A DNA stretch of 64,000 bases from Martinezella lusitana (GCF_900094565.1 NZ_FMAF01000022.1:36863-100862); one strand, 5' to 3'; positions 52,749 to 61,862 are shown, numbered from the stretch's first letter. Numbers and translations are program-made. Notes: generated by a model from the letters alone, not told the origin.

Positions 52749-53933
52749 TCACTTCTTCAGCAGCTGCACGCCGCGCGACAGCGCCATCATCAATCCGCCG
52801 GCAAGCAGGCCCCAGAAGGCGCCGGAAATTCCGCCGAAGGAAACACCCGATGCCGTCACCAGAAATGTAATCGCGGCAGCCTCGCGCGATTCCGCCCGCT
52901 GGAAAGCATTGAGAGCTGAGTTCGACAGCGCGCCGACCAGCGCCAAGCCGGCGACCGCCTCAATCAGGATCTGCGGTGCCAGCGCCACGAAAGCGGTGAC
53001 GGCACTGGCGAGCAATCCCAGGATAATATAGCCGATCCCGGCAACGATCGCAGCCCAGTAACGCCGCTTGGGATCCGCATGCGCATCCTGGCCGGCGCAC
53101 ATGGCGGCCGTGATCGCCGCAAGATTGACCGCATGGCCGCCGAAGGGCACGGCCAACAGCGAAAACACACCGGTGATCGCAAATAGCGGGCCCGGCTTGG
53201 GATCGTAGTGATGGACCTTCAGCACCGCGATGCCGGGGATATTCTGCGACGCCATGGTCACGATGAATAGCGGCAGCGCGATGGAGACGAGGCCGGCGAT
53301 GGTGAAGACCGGTTTCACCAGTTCCACAGTCGGCAACAGCGAATGCTCGAGCGAAGCGAATGCGCCATCCGGTATTTTCACGCCGAAGGCCAGCACCAGG
53401 GCGAAGGCGGCAAGTGCCGCCGGCACTGCCCACAACCGCTTGAAGGAGCCGACAATGATCCAGGCAAGGATAATCGGCAGGCCAAATGCGGGATTGAAGG
53501 CAATCGCCTTCACCGGCGCAAAACACAGGCCAAGCAGCACGCCCGAAAGCATAGCGTTGGCCAGCGGCGCGGGGATGGAAGCCACCGCACGGCCGAACGG
53601 CCGGAACAGCCCGGCAATGACGATCAGGACACCGCAGATGAAGAAAGCCCCGACCGCCGCTGGAAAGCCGCCCTCGATCGCACCGGCGCTCGCAAGCAGC
53701 GCCGCGCCGGGCGTCGACCAGGCAATGCTGATGGGCAATCTGGTCACTGCGCTCAGCACGATGGCGCAAAGACCCATTGCAACCGAAAGAGCCATCAGGC
53801 CGGACGCCGCCTGCGCATCCGTCGCGCCGACGACCTGCAGACCGTGGAAAACAACGGCAAAGGAACTGGCAAAGCCGACAAAGGCCGTGAGGCACCCCAT
53901 GAACAGGCTTTGGATGGAGAAATCTTTGAGCAT
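52749..53933 (-). CDS. benE: BenE family benzoate/H+ symporter-like protein
   Basis: A 394-residue membrane protein with about twelve helices. Family segments include RLPISIAWSTPGAALL, PLFIVTMASQNIPGIAVL and VPFGGHAVNLAAITAAMCAG. BenE carriers take up benzoate with protons, but no benzoate-degradation genes are nearby, so the real substrate may differ. It precedes the leuA leader on the same strand and runs divergently from the DeoR regulator gene, which could control it (inference). Confidence 0.88.
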   Translation of the reverse strand: MLKDFSIQSLFMGCLTAFVGFASSFAVVFHGLQVVGATDAQAASGLMALSVAMGLCAIVLSAVTRLPISIAWSTPGAALLASAGAIEGGFPAAVGAFFICGVLIVIAGLFRPFGRAVASIPAPLANAMLSGVLLGLCFAPVKAIAFNPAFGLPIILAWIIVGSFKRLWAVPAALAAFALVLAFGVKIPDGAFASLEHSLLPTVELVKPVFTIAGLVSIALPLFIVTMASQNIPGIAVLKVHHYDPKPGPLFAITGVFSLLAVPFGGHAVNLAAITAAMCAGQDAHADPKRRYWAAIVAGIGYIILGLLASAVTAFVALAPQILIEAVAGLALVGALSNSALNAFQRAESREAAAITFLVTASGVSFGGISGAFWGLLAGGLMMALSRGVQLLKK

Positions 53934-54115
53934 GGCGGCGAAGACTCAGGGCGGAAAAGACGATTGAACTCACATGGAGCATCACAAGCAGCGGGCGTGC
54001 AAGTGCAGTTCCCGGGCAAAGTGGCAACGATGACAGCAAGACCGGCCATCGGCGAACGGTGCCGAAGTGGACAATGCAACTTGCCGGCCATCGACACATG
54101 ATCATCGCAGATCAT

Positions 54116-54135
54116 CAAACATGCACAAACATGCA
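54116..54135. promoter_or_regulatory. Tandem 10-bp repeat, possible DeoR operator
   Basis: CAAACATGCA occurs twice head to tail (54116-54125 and 54126-54135). The site lies about 40 bp before the DeoR-type regulator gene, in the region shared with benE. DeoR-family proteins often bind direct repeats near their own promoter. Confidence 0.4.
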
Positions 54136-54172
54136 GATTGACTCTCTCGTTTCTGCACGTTAATGCAAATTC

Positions 54173-54958
54173 ATGAGAAATTCACTTCCCTTGTCCCGCC
54201 GCGACGTCATAGAAGCACGGCTTGCGGACGGACGGCAGATCGTCGCCGCATCGCTTGCGGCCGAGTTCAACGTTTCCGAGGATGCCGTGCGCCGGGATCT
54301 GAGGGCGCTTGCCGCCGAGGGCAAATGCCGGCGCGTCTATGGCGGTGCGCTTCCTCTCCTGACGCCCTCGCAGCCCATCTCTGCGCGGATCGGGCAGACA
54401 TCCGATCGAAAAAGGGCGCTGGCGCGAGCAGCCGCCAGCATGATCGAACCGGGCGAGTTTGTATTTCTCGACAGCGGCAGCACGAACCTTGCGATCGTTG
54501 ACTTGCTGCCGAAGAACAGCGAACTGACGATTGCCACAAACTCCATCGACATAGCGGCTGCCATCATGAACCGTGGCGACTTCGAGCTCATCCTCATCGG
54601 CGGCGTGGTCAATGCCATCGTCGGAGGCAGCGTCGACGCGACGGCGGTCGCAGCCATCGAGAACATGAATATCGATCGCTGCTTCGTGGGTGCCTGCGCG
54701 GTTTCGGCGAGAAACGGCATCAGCGTGCATGAACACGCGGACGCCATTTTCAAACGGACGCTCATCAAACGCAGCGCGTCGCGCATCGCCATAGCAACGT
54801 CAGAAAAGTTTCACGAGCGTGCGGCGCATCGCATCGGCGGTGCCGCCGATATCGATTGGCTGATTGTCGAAGACGACCTGCCAGCTGGCGACGTGGAAGC
54901 CGCGGTCGAAGCTGGTTTCGCTCTCGTGAAGCCGAACGACATCACTTCATCGTCCTGA
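54173..54958 (+). CDS. DeoR family transcriptional regulator
   Basis: A 261-residue regulator. The N-terminal winged helix-turn-helix (~8-60; IVAASLAAEFNVSEDAVRRD) is followed by the DeoR effector domain with DSGSTNLAIVDLLP (~95-108), TNSIDIA and the IGGVVN segment. Such domains sense phosphosugars. No ribosome-binding site precedes the ATG. An MFS gene follows 22 bp downstream and a VOC-fold gene overlaps that, so the regulator probably controls its own operon. Confidence 0.92.
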   Translation: MRNSLPLSRRDVIEARLADGRQIVAASLAAEFNVSEDAVRRDLRALAAEGKCRRVYGGALPLLTPSQPISARIGQTSDRKRALARAAASMIEPGEFVFLDSGSTNLAIVDLLPKNSELTIATNSIDIAAAIMNRGDFELILIGGVVNAIVGGSVDATAVAAIENMNIDRCFVGACAVSARNGISVHEHADAIFKRTLIKRSASRIAIATSEKFHERAAHRIGGAADIDWLIVEDDLPAGDVEAAVEAGFALVKPNDITSSS

Positions 54959-54980
54959 TCTCGAAAGACGGGGAATCATC

Positions 54981-56165
54981 ATGCAATCCGCTGATCGGCC
55001 GGAAACTCGGCTGGCAACACGACTGGCTTTTTTGATCGCGGGATTTGGTCTCGCTTGTTGGGCTCCCCTCGTCCCCTTCGCCAAGGCTCGGCTCGGGGTC
55101 GATGACGGTGTGCTGGGCATATTGCTGCTTTGCCTAGGCCTCGGCTCGGTCGCCGCGATGCTTGCCACCGGCATGTTGAGCGCACGCTACGGCAGCAAAC
55201 CCATCATTATTGCGGGCGGATTGGGGCTCGCGCTCACCTTGCCGATCCTCACCATAGCCAGCACGCCATTCACGCTGGGCATCACCCTCGCCGTGTTTGG
55301 CGCATCGCTCGGATCACTCGACGTCGCGATGAACATTCACGCTGTCGAGGTGGAAAAAGGCGCAGGCCGGCCTCTGATGTCGGGCTTTCATGCTCTTTTT
55401 AGCATTGGTGGCTTTATCGGCTCGTTGCTGGTGACGTTGTTGCTATCCGTTCACGCCGGCCCTCTGGTCGCAACATTGCTATCTTCTGCCCTGATGGTAC
55501 TCGCCATGGTCGTCGCATGGCCCCGGCTGCTCAGGACCGTTCCGTCGGAGGATGCGCCGCTCTTCGCCATTCCCCGCAGCTTTGTTTTGCTGCTTGCCGT
55601 CCTCGCCGCCATTACCTTCCTCGTCGAAGGCGCCATTCTCGATTGGAGCGCCCTGCTGCTCACCACGCAAGGCAGGGTCGAGGCCAGCCATGGCGGCCTC
55701 GGCTACATGCTGTTTGCGATTGCCATGACAGCAGGGCGCCTGGCCGGCGATACCATCACGGCGAAGCTCGGCGACAGGGCGATCATGCTATGGGGCGGCC
55801 TCGTCGCGGTGGCCGGGTTCGTCGTTCTGCTGCTGAGCCCGATCGCGATCCTTGCCATGAGCGGCTTTCTGCTGATCGGGCTTGGCGCCTCCAACATCGT
55901 GCCGGTGCTCTTCCGCAAGGGAGGGACGCAGACGGTCATGCCGGCGGGGCTGGCTGTCGCCGCCATCACCATGTGCGGATATGCGGGCGTGTTGATCGGG
56001 CCTGCCAGTGTGGGCTTCGTCGCGAATCATGTCGGCTTGCCCGGCTCCTTCTGGATGCTCGCCATATTGCTGTGCGCCGCACCTCTATGCGCCGGCATCG
56101 TTACCCGCCCCCAGGGCCAGGAGGAAGCAAATGCGCATCGCTCATACCGCTCTGTGGACACGTGA
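54981..56165 (+). CDS. MFS transporter
   Basis: A 394-residue carrier with about twelve helices. The loop after helix 2 (GMLSARYGSKPII) corresponds to the MFS signature. The sequence resembles small sugar- or drug-type MFS proteins such as those near DeoR regulators. GGGGAA precedes the ATG. It is the middle gene of the DeoR-MFS-VOC operon, with its last 35 bases overlapping the VOC gene. Confidence 0.88.
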   Translation: MQSADRPETRLATRLAFLIAGFGLACWAPLVPFAKARLGVDDGVLGILLLCLGLGSVAAMLATGMLSARYGSKPIIIAGGLGLALTLPILTIASTPFTLGITLAVFGASLGSLDVAMNIHAVEVEKGAGRPLMSGFHALFSIGGFIGSLLVTLLLSVHAGPLVATLLSSALMVLAMVVAWPRLLRTVPSEDAPLFAIPRSFVLLLAVLAAITFLVEGAILDWSALLLTTQGRVEASHGGLGYMLFAIAMTAGRLAGDTITAKLGDRAIMLWGGLVAVAGFVVLLLSPIAILAMSGFLLIGLGASNIVPVLFRKGGTQTVMPAGLAVAAITMCGYAGVLIGPASVGFVANHVGLPGSFWMLAILLCAAPLCAGIVTRPQGQEEANAHRSYRSVDT

Positions 56166-56514
56166 TATCGACGCCGCAGCGGCGTTCTGGATGAAGTACT
56201 TCGGAGCGACCGTCGGCGAGCCCTATCACAGCCAGCGCCGCCCCGGCTTCATTTCCCGCTTCGTGCATCTGCCTGCGGGGCTCGACCAGGTCGAACTGAT
56301 GACCGGCCCATGGCTTCCAGCCGATACGCATGACGAACGCGTCGGTTGGGACCATATCGCAATATCGCTGGGCGACCGGGCGGCCGTCGATGCGCTGGCC
56401 GAGCGATGCAAGACGGATGGCTGCCTGAAATCCGGGCCCCGGACAACGGGCGACGGTTTCTACGAGGCGGTTATTACCATGCCGGACGGAACTCCGATCG
56501 AGATCACGACGTAG
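56131..56514 (+). CDS. VOC (glyoxalase fold) family protein
   Basis: A 127-residue single VOC domain (MRIAHTALWTRDIDAAAAFW at the start; VGWDHIAISLG in the middle; FYEAVITMPDGTPIEIT at the end). The His near residue 6, Glu in the central strand and terminal Glu fit the metal ligand positions of glyoxalase-type enzymes. AGGAGGAAGC lies inside the MFS gene just before the ATG at 56131, supporting a 35-bp overlap. The substrate is unknown. Confidence 0.88.
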   Translation: MRIAHTALWTRDIDAAAAFWMKYFGATVGEPYHSQRRPGFISRFVHLPAGLDQVELMTGPWLPADTHDERVGWDHIAISLGDRAAVDALAERCKTDGCLKSGPRTTGDGFYEAVITMPDGTPIEITT

Positions 56515-56601
56515 AAAGCATGCAGGCCGGACGACGCTCGTCATCCGATTTTTTCGAATTCGCCGCCCCCGGAAACGTTGCACCCTCCCAAGCGGCGAAC
56601 G

Positions 56602-56640
56602 CTGGCGGCGGCCGATCCCGCCGCCAGTACTTTCTTCTGG
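56602..56640 (+). terminator. Terminator of the DeoR-MFS-VOC operon
   Basis: CTGGCGGCGG (56602-56611) pairs with CCGCCGCCAG (56618-56627), followed by TACTTTCTTCT. It ends the operon about 90 bp after the VOC stop. Confidence 0.75.
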
Positions 56641-56811
56641 TCAAGGACATCCCGGTTGTGAAACCACTTTCACCAACAGTGCATGCCGGCAAATCCTCAG
56701 CTCATAACCCTTAATGATGCGCTCTCCGGCTGACCGGCGACTTCAGAGAGTCATAAACTGTTCGAGAATGTCGTCGAGCCGTCGCTTTCGCACGGCGGCC
56801 AGTTGGGCGCT

Positions 56812-57294
56812 CTACGAGATGGCAGTGATCTCAAGCTCTTGATCACCCACGCTGACGACATCTCCGACAGCCTTGCCGATCAGAAGCCTTGCCACCGGGG
56901 ATACGAAGGAAATCGAACCGGCCTTGGGGTCCGCTTCATCCTCTCCGACGATGCGATAGGTCTGCACGCGCCCATCGTCACGGCTGAAGGTCACCGTGCT
57001 CCCGAAGGCGACGGTGTCAATCGAAGTCGGGTCAGGGACAAGCTGAGCCGTGCGAACTCTTGCCGCAAAGTAACGCAGATCGCGCAAGGGGCTTGCTGCC
57101 TGCCGGCGACGTTCGTTCACGTCTTCGATTGTGCTCGAAGCATCGTAAGCCTCGCGCGCTTGCTGGAGCTGCAACTCCAGAGCCTTCAACCCCGCTTCCG
57201 TCACAAGATTCGGATGCGCCGAAATTGGGCGATCAGGTATCAGGGTTTCCGAAGCGGTTTCGAAACTCTCTTCCTTGGTGAAGGCAACAGCCAA
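56812..57294 (-). CDS. GreA/GreB-like protein with shortened coiled coil
   Basis: A 160-residue protein with a Gre-type layout: an N-terminal helical hairpin (~28-85, starting NLVTEAGLKALELQLQQARE) and a C-terminal FKBP-like domain (~95-160; VAFGSTVTF, then SISFVSPVARLLIGKAVGD). The hairpin is shorter than in GreA, and the tip signature D-L-x-E-N-A-E-Y is absent, so RNA-cleavage stimulation is doubtful. The start is TTG at 57294, preceded by AAGGGAG at good spacing; a GTG at 57333 is less likely. It may be a Gre-site competitor. Confidence 0.82.
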   Translation of the reverse strand: MAVAFTKEESFETASETLIPDRPISAHPNLVTEAGLKALELQLQQAREAYDASSTIEDVNERRRQAASPLRDLRYFAARVRTAQLVPDPTSIDTVAFGSTVTFSRDDGRVQTYRIVGEDEADPKAGSISFVSPVARLLIGKAVGDVVSVGDQELEITAIS

Positions 57295-57469
57295 TCTTGA
57301 ACTCCCTTCGGGCGCGGCGCGTTCTTGCAGCACATCGGGACGATTGCCGCTGCGCTGTCAGAACCATAAATACACCGACAATGGACGAACCGCCAATCTT
57401 GGCCCATCGGTGGCCGATATCGCCCCACGGACTGCGACGTTTCCGGTCGTCCCGGACGACAAGAATAGT

Positions 57470-58432
57470 TCAGCTTGGAACAAGGCCGGCTTCGGCTGCC
57501 GATGCCTGCCCGGTGGAAAGCGCTTCCCTTACTGCCAGCGCGGCCATGGCGAGGGCGGCCTCGCGGGTCGCGGCGGCGGCGATGAAACGGCCATTGTGGC
57601 AAAAGCTCGCGCCCTCTACGCCGCAAGCCGCCTCCAGATCACCATTCGTCAGGCCAGCCCAAGCCGCAGGCAGATCGGCCCGCAGCTCAAACCCTTCCTG
57701 GGCGCGGCGGATACCGGTCAGGCACCAGTCCTTTTCGCGCGGGTGAACGACAAACAGCAAATGATCCGCGCCCGCCTTCACGATGGCCGGACGGAACGGC
57801 ATTCCCATCGGGAGTTCCAGAACCCGCCCCTCGCCGGTATCCACGATTGCCTGGTGCACAAGTGCCTCGGCCCGCAATTTTGCAGCACTTTGACCTATCC
57901 TTGCCTCAACGAAACTACGTGCGATGGCCAGCGCGGTGTGGAAGCCGCGATCGTCGGCCTCGGGATCGGTCTCGTCGAACACCGGTTTTAAGGTTTCCAG
58001 CAGCGCCGGCAGCGTGAGCCCGGCCAGCGGCCCGGCAACGGAGGGGCTGAGCGCGCCATTGTCCACCAGATCGACCGGCAGCACAAAGCTGGCATCGAAC
58101 GAGGCATGTACGGCATCGATATTTGCTTCAGGAAGACCGAAGGCGGCGAGATAATCACGGCCATAGTGCTTCCAGATCAATCCGAACGAACTGTAGGGTT
58201 GGCCATCGTCCCGCAGCGGCGCACCGCGCTGATGGTGATCGTAGATCCGCTCCGCGGCATCATATTTTCCGCCCACATCGTAGATGATGCGGTCGGCGCC
58301 GGGTGTGATCCATTCCTGCGCCCTGCTGCGGATCAGGCGAGCCTGCGGGAAGAGCCGGGTCAGGATGACGCTGGACAGCAGCTCGTCGGCATGGAAGCCA
58401 CCGGAATGGGTGACGAGGAAATCTGGGATCAT
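57470..58432 (-). CDS. MYG1 family (UPF0160) protein
   Basis: A 320-residue protein of the MYG1 family, whose eukaryotic members are exonucleases related to DHH phosphoesterases. Metal-site motifs include THSGGFHADE (H9, H14, D16), IIYDVGGKYD and IYDHHQRG. The C-terminal region contains the FVVHPREKDWCLTGIR and ASFCHNGRFIAAA segments typical of the family. ATG at 58432 gives the usual start; the frame continues upstream to 58480. It lies on the same strand as the Gre-like gene, 175 bp upstream of it. Confidence 0.9.
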   Translation of the reverse strand: MIPDFLVTHSGGFHADELLSSVILTRLFPQARLIRSRAQEWITPGADRIIYDVGGKYDAAERIYDHHQRGAPLRDDGQPYSSFGLIWKHYGRDYLAAFGLPEANIDAVHASFDASFVLPVDLVDNGALSPSVAGPLAGLTLPALLETLKPVFDETDPEADDRGFHTALAIARSFVEARIGQSAAKLRAEALVHQAIVDTGEGRVLELPMGMPFRPAIVKAGADHLLFVVHPREKDWCLTGIRRAQEGFELRADLPAAWAGLTNGDLEAACGVEGASFCHNGRFIAAAATREAALAMAALAVREALSTGQASAAEAGLVPS

Positions 58433-58636
58433 GCCGGGATGTGCCTTGTTGTTTGCGGAGGATCGTCTTGAGGTTGGCACCAGATAGCCGTTGCTGGACG
58501 TCAGCTCAACCCGTCATTCGCTCTTCTGGTGCGTTAGTCGTTCCCTACCTCGAGCGACAATACGGAACGTTTCGAACGGGGTGGATCGGTGTCTGCGTTG
58601 GGCAAGGGCAGCCGTGGCAAACAGCTTTCACCGCAC

Positions 58637-58672
58637 AAAAAGCCCTCGCCTGCCTGCCGGCAAACGAGGGCT
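58637..58672 (-). terminator. Terminator of clpP
   Basis: AGCCCTCG (58641-58648) and CGAGGGCT (58665-58672) form the stem; read on the minus strand it ends in TTTTTG. It lies about 24 bp after the clpP stop. Confidence 0.75.
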
Positions 58673-58695
58673 CTCGATAAGCAAAATCTGCTAGA

Positions 58696-59283
58696 TCAGA
58701 TTTCCGCCTGCGACGTCACGATGCGCGAGACCAGACCATAGGTCTTGGCTTCTTCGGCGGACAGCCAGTAGTCGCGGTCCGTATCCTTGGCGATCTTTTC
58801 GACCGGCTGACCGGTGGCTTCCGAGAAGATCCTGTTCAGGCGCTCGTTCATCTTGATGATCTCGCGCGCCTGGATCTCGATGTCGGAGGCCATGCCGCGC
58901 GTGCCGCCGGACGGTTGGTGCAGCAGGAAGCGCGTGTTCGGCAGGCAAACACGGCGCTCCTTGGGAACCGAGACATAGATCAGCGCACCGGCGGAAGCGA
59001 CCCAACCCGTGCCGATCATCCAGACCTTCGGCTTGATGAACTTGATCATGTCGTGAATGGAATCGCCTGATTCGACGTGGCCGCCGGGCGAATTCACATA
59101 GATGCGGATGTCTTCGTCGCTGGCGGCGGCGAGCGCTACGAGCTGCGCGCAGGTCTTCTGCGCCAGTTCCTGCGTGATGCCGCCATAAATGAAGATCGAA
59201 CGCGACTTGAAAAGATTCGCCTCCGCGTCCTTGCCCAAGGGCAGCTCCGTCTTCTTGTCTTCCTGTTCGTCTTCGTCGTTCAT
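58696..59283 (-). CDS. clpP: ATP-dependent Clp protease proteolytic subunit
   Basis: A 195-residue serine peptidase. The catalytic triad falls at Ser97 (GWVASAGAL), His122 (LLHQPSGG) and Asp171 (DTDRDYWLSAEEA). The YVNSPGGHVESG segment is also present. The N-terminus is acidic and differs from canonical ClpP, so this is probably one of the several accessory ClpP paralogs of rhizobia. No clpX or clpA gene is adjacent. Confidence 0.93.
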   Translation of the reverse strand: MNDEDEQEDKKTELPLGKDAEANLFKSRSIFIYGGITQELAQKTCAQLVALAAASDEDIRIYVNSPGGHVESGDSIHDMIKFIKPKVWMIGTGWVASAGALIYVSVPKERRVCLPNTRFLLHQPSGGTRGMASDIEIQAREIIKMNERLNRIFSEATGQPVEKIAKDTDRDYWLSAEEAKTYGLVSRIVTSQAEI

Positions 59284-59513
59284 TCAACTCTCCAGCAGAT
59301 GCGTCGTTCACCGCACATAGTGCGACTCAATCCGTAAAACAATGCCGGAAAAAGACAAGGCGGGAATAGCACCAGGGAACATGGTGTTATGGCTGCGGAT
59401 TACCGAAATGTAACTTGAAAGGCTTTGAAAAGCCGACATTGGATCCTACGTCAGGTCAGCGCGATGAGGATCGCGTCCCAAATTTGCAGCAACAGATAGC
59501 CAAGGAGGCCATC

Positions 59514-60326
59514 ATGTCGCCTGAAGAACGTCAACTGCTCACCTCTCTCTTCGACCGCGTGCGCGCCGCATCCAGCGCTCAACGCGACGCCGATGCAGAG
59601 ACCTTCATCAACCAGTCGGTTCGCGACCAGCCCTACGCGCCGTATTTCCTGGCGCAGGCCGTTATCATGCAGGAACAGGGCATGAAGGCTGCCGCCGATC
59701 GCATCCAGCAGCTCGAAGCGCGCGTGCACGAGCTCGAGCAGCAGGGGGCCGAGAGCCATCCGCAGGGTCAGAGCGGCGGTTTCCTCGGCGGGCTCGGTTC
59801 CCTCTTCGGCGGTGGCCAGCCGCCGCGCGCGCCGGCGCCTCAGGCCGGATATCCGCAACAGCAGGGTCGTCTCTATGATGATTATGCCCGCAACGCCCAA
59901 CCGCAGCCAGGCCCATGGGGCGGCCAGCAGCCGCAGCCATCCGGCCCGTGGAGCCAGCAGGCAGCAGCCCCCTCGGCCGGCGGCAGTTTCCTGCGCGGCG
60001 CTCTCGGCACGGCAGCCGGCGTTGCCGGCGGCGTGATGCTGGCGGAATCGCTCTCCAGCCTGTTCAGCCCGCATCTGGGCGGCACTGGCGGCGGTCTCTT
60101 CGGTGGAAATTCCGGCAGCGGCCTCTTCGGAGGCACGGCGGCCAATGCAGCCGAACAGCCAGTGCAGGAAACGATCATCAACAACAACTATTTCGGCAAT
60201 GACGATAATAGCGATCAGAATGATCAGAGTGCCGCCGATTACGCCCAGGACGCCGCGCAGGACGCCCAGGACGACGCCAATGACGATTCGTTCGACAATG
60301 GCGGCGACGACAGCTCGTTTGCCTGA
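59514..60326 (+). CDS. DUF2076 family protein
   Basis: A 270-residue protein. The conserved N-terminal domain (MSPEERQLLTSLFDRVRAAS to about residue 75) is followed by a Gln/Pro/Gly-rich linker, a Gly/Ala-rich stretch (~160-215, SFLRGALGTAAGVAGGVMLA), and an acidic Asp/Asn-rich tail. DUF2076 proteins are of unknown role, probably cell-envelope associated. AAGGAGG precedes the ATG at 59514; the frame upstream of it has no start signal. Confidence 0.85.
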   Translation: MSPEERQLLTSLFDRVRAASSAQRDADAETFINQSVRDQPYAPYFLAQAVIMQEQGMKAAADRIQQLEARVHELEQQGAESHPQGQSGGFLGGLGSLFGGGQPPRAPAPQAGYPQQQGRLYDDYARNAQPQPGPWGGQQPQPSGPWSQQAAAPSAGGSFLRGALGTAAGVAGGVMLAESLSSLFSPHLGGTGGGLFGGNSGSGLFGGTAANAAEQPVQETIINNNYFGNDDNSDQNDQSAADYAQDAAQDAQDDANDDSFDNGGDDSSFA

Positions 60327-60350
60327 CACCAGGCTACCGTGAGCTTAAAG

Positions 60351-60379
60351 AAAAAGCCGCCATCAGACGGCGGCTTTTT
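60351..60379. terminator. Bidirectional terminator between the DUF2076 gene and queF
   Basis: AAAAAGCCGCC (60351-60361) pairs with GGCGGCTTTTT (60369-60379) around a 7-base loop, giving T-runs on both strands between convergent genes. Confidence 0.9.
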
Positions 60380-60381
60380 GT

Positions 60382-60846
60382 TCAGCCTCGACCACGATAG
60401 GGCTGCACGCCCTGATCCGGCAGCCATACGCCTTCCGGCGGCTTGCCGGTCTGCCAGAAGACGTCAATCGGGATGCCGCCGCGCGGATACCAGTAGGCGC
60501 CGATGCGCAACCACTTGGGGTCCAGCAGTTCCACCAGACGCTTGGCGATGTAGATCGAGCAATCCTCGTGGAATGCGCCGTGGTTGCGGAAGGAATGGAG
60601 GAAGAGCTTCAACGACTTCGATTCCACCAGCCACTCGTTCGGCACGTAATCGATGACGATATGGGCGAAATCCGGCTGACCCGTCATCGGGCAAAGCGAG
60701 GTGAATTCGGGCGCCGTGAAGCGGACGACATAATCCGTGCCGGCATGGCCGGACGGCACTTTTTCGAGAACGGCCGCTTCTGGGTTCGCTGCCGTTTCTG
60801 TCTGGCTGCCGAGCATCGACAGGCCGGAAACATCGGTATTGGGCAT
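60382..60846 (-). CDS. queF: NADPH-dependent preQ0 reductase
   Basis: Reduces 7-cyano-7-deazaguanine to preQ1 in queuosine synthesis for tRNA. The 154-residue unimodular form has catalytic Cys52 and Asp59 (SLCPMTGQPDFAH), the NADPH motif E75-S-K-S-L-K-L-F, and HEDCSIYI. It starts one base after the stop of the CDF exporter gene, so both are on one message. No preQ1 riboswitch was recognised upstream of the operon. Confidence 0.95.
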   Translation of the reverse strand: MPNTDVSGLSMLGSQTETAANPEAAVLEKVPSGHAGTDYVVRFTAPEFTSLCPMTGQPDFAHIVIDYVPNEWLVESKSLKLFLHSFRNHGAFHEDCSIYIAKRLVELLDPKWLRIGAYWYPRGGIPIDVFWQTGKPPEGVWLPDQGVQPYRGRG

Positions 60847-60847
60847 A

Positions 60848-61762
60848 TCAGGCCTCCTTGATCACTTTGACGCGGATGCCGTGGGCTTTCTCGCCCTCGG
60901 GCTCCACATGAATGGTTATTTCGGCGCCCGCATGGATCACCCGTATGGCGTCTTCAAGGCGGTCGCAGATGCGATGCGCGTCACGCACCGGCATGGCGGC
61001 GGGTACTACCATATGGAAGTCGACAAAGGTTACGGATCCCGCCCGGCGCGTCTTCAGATCGTGCACGCCAAGCGACCCCTCGGCATTCTTGGCGATCGCA
61101 TCCTTGATCACGCTCTCCTCCTCCGGCAACACGGCCTTGTCCATCAGCCCGTCGATGGAACTGGAGATGACCATCCAGCCCTGATAGAGAATGTTGATGG
61201 CGACAAGAATGGCAAGCACGGGGTCGAAGATCGGCTGACCGGTGCCAAGCGCCAGCAGCAGGCCGATCAGCACGCCGATCGAGGTATAGACGTCGGACAT
61301 GATGTGCTGCCCGTCCGCCAATAACGCCGGCGAGCGATGTGCTTTGCCCGCGCGGATCAGCGTCAAGGCCCAGACACTGTTGATGACGCCGGCGACGACG
61401 TTGATCGCAAGTCCGAGCGCCGGCGCCTGCATCGGCTGCGGATTGCCCAAATGCCCCACCGCTTCCTGCACGATCATCAGCGCCGCAACGATGATCATCG
61501 CCCCCTCGGTGACGGCGGAAAGATATTCCGCCTTGTGATGGCCGAAGGGATGATCGTGGTCGGCCGGCTTCTGCGCGTAACGGATGACAAAGAAGGCAAT
61601 CAAGGCGGCGACGACGTTGACGAGGGACTCCAGGCCGTCGGACAAAAGCGCCACGGAGCCCGTCAGCCACCAGGCCAGCATCTTCAACCCCATGACGCCA
61701 AGCGACAGCGGAATGCCCCACAGGGCGAGCCGCCTGATCGTGTCGTTTCCTTGCCCGCTCAT
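60848..61762 (-). CDS. Cation diffusion facilitator (CDF) metal exporter
   Basis: A 304-residue CDF protein with six helices and a C-terminal cytoplasmic domain. In helix V the metal motif is normal (H153-I-M-S-D157). In helix II the expected [D/H]-x3-D reads E45-S-L-V-N49, a change in the transport site. A His-rich loop (ADHDHPFGHH) follows helix II. The S. meliloti manganese exporter SmYiiP is, as I recall, also encoded next to queF, so Mn export is a reasonable guess. GGAGAAGGGT precedes the ATG at 61762. Confidence 0.9.
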   Translation of the reverse strand: MSGQGNDTIRRLALWGIPLSLGVMGLKMLAWWLTGSVALLSDGLESLVNVVAALIAFFVIRYAQKPADHDHPFGHHKAEYLSAVTEGAMIIVAALMIVQEAVGHLGNPQPMQAPALGLAINVVAGVINSVWALTLIRAGKAHRSPALLADGQHIMSDVYTSIGVLIGLLLALGTGQPIFDPVLAILVAINILYQGWMVISSSIDGLMDKAVLPEEESVIKDAIAKNAEGSLGVHDLKTRRAGSVTFVDFHMVVPAAMPVRDAHRICDRLEDAIRVIHAGAEITIHVEPEGEKAHGIRVKVIKEA

Positions 61763-61831
61763 ACCCTTCTCCGATATCCGCGCGCCATGCATATGCGAAT
61801 GAATTGCAAAAAACGCGCCGTTGAAATGCAA

Positions 61832-61862
61832 AACCGCCCGCGCGAGTTTCGCGCAGGCGGTT
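61832..61862 (-). promoter_or_regulatory. Hairpin at the 5' end of the CDF-queF leader
   Basis: On the minus strand AACCGCC pairs with GGCGGTT, with GCGCGA and CGCGC arms inside, then TTTTGC. It begins a few bases after the predicted transcription start and about 70 bases before the CDF start codon. Confidence 0.45.
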
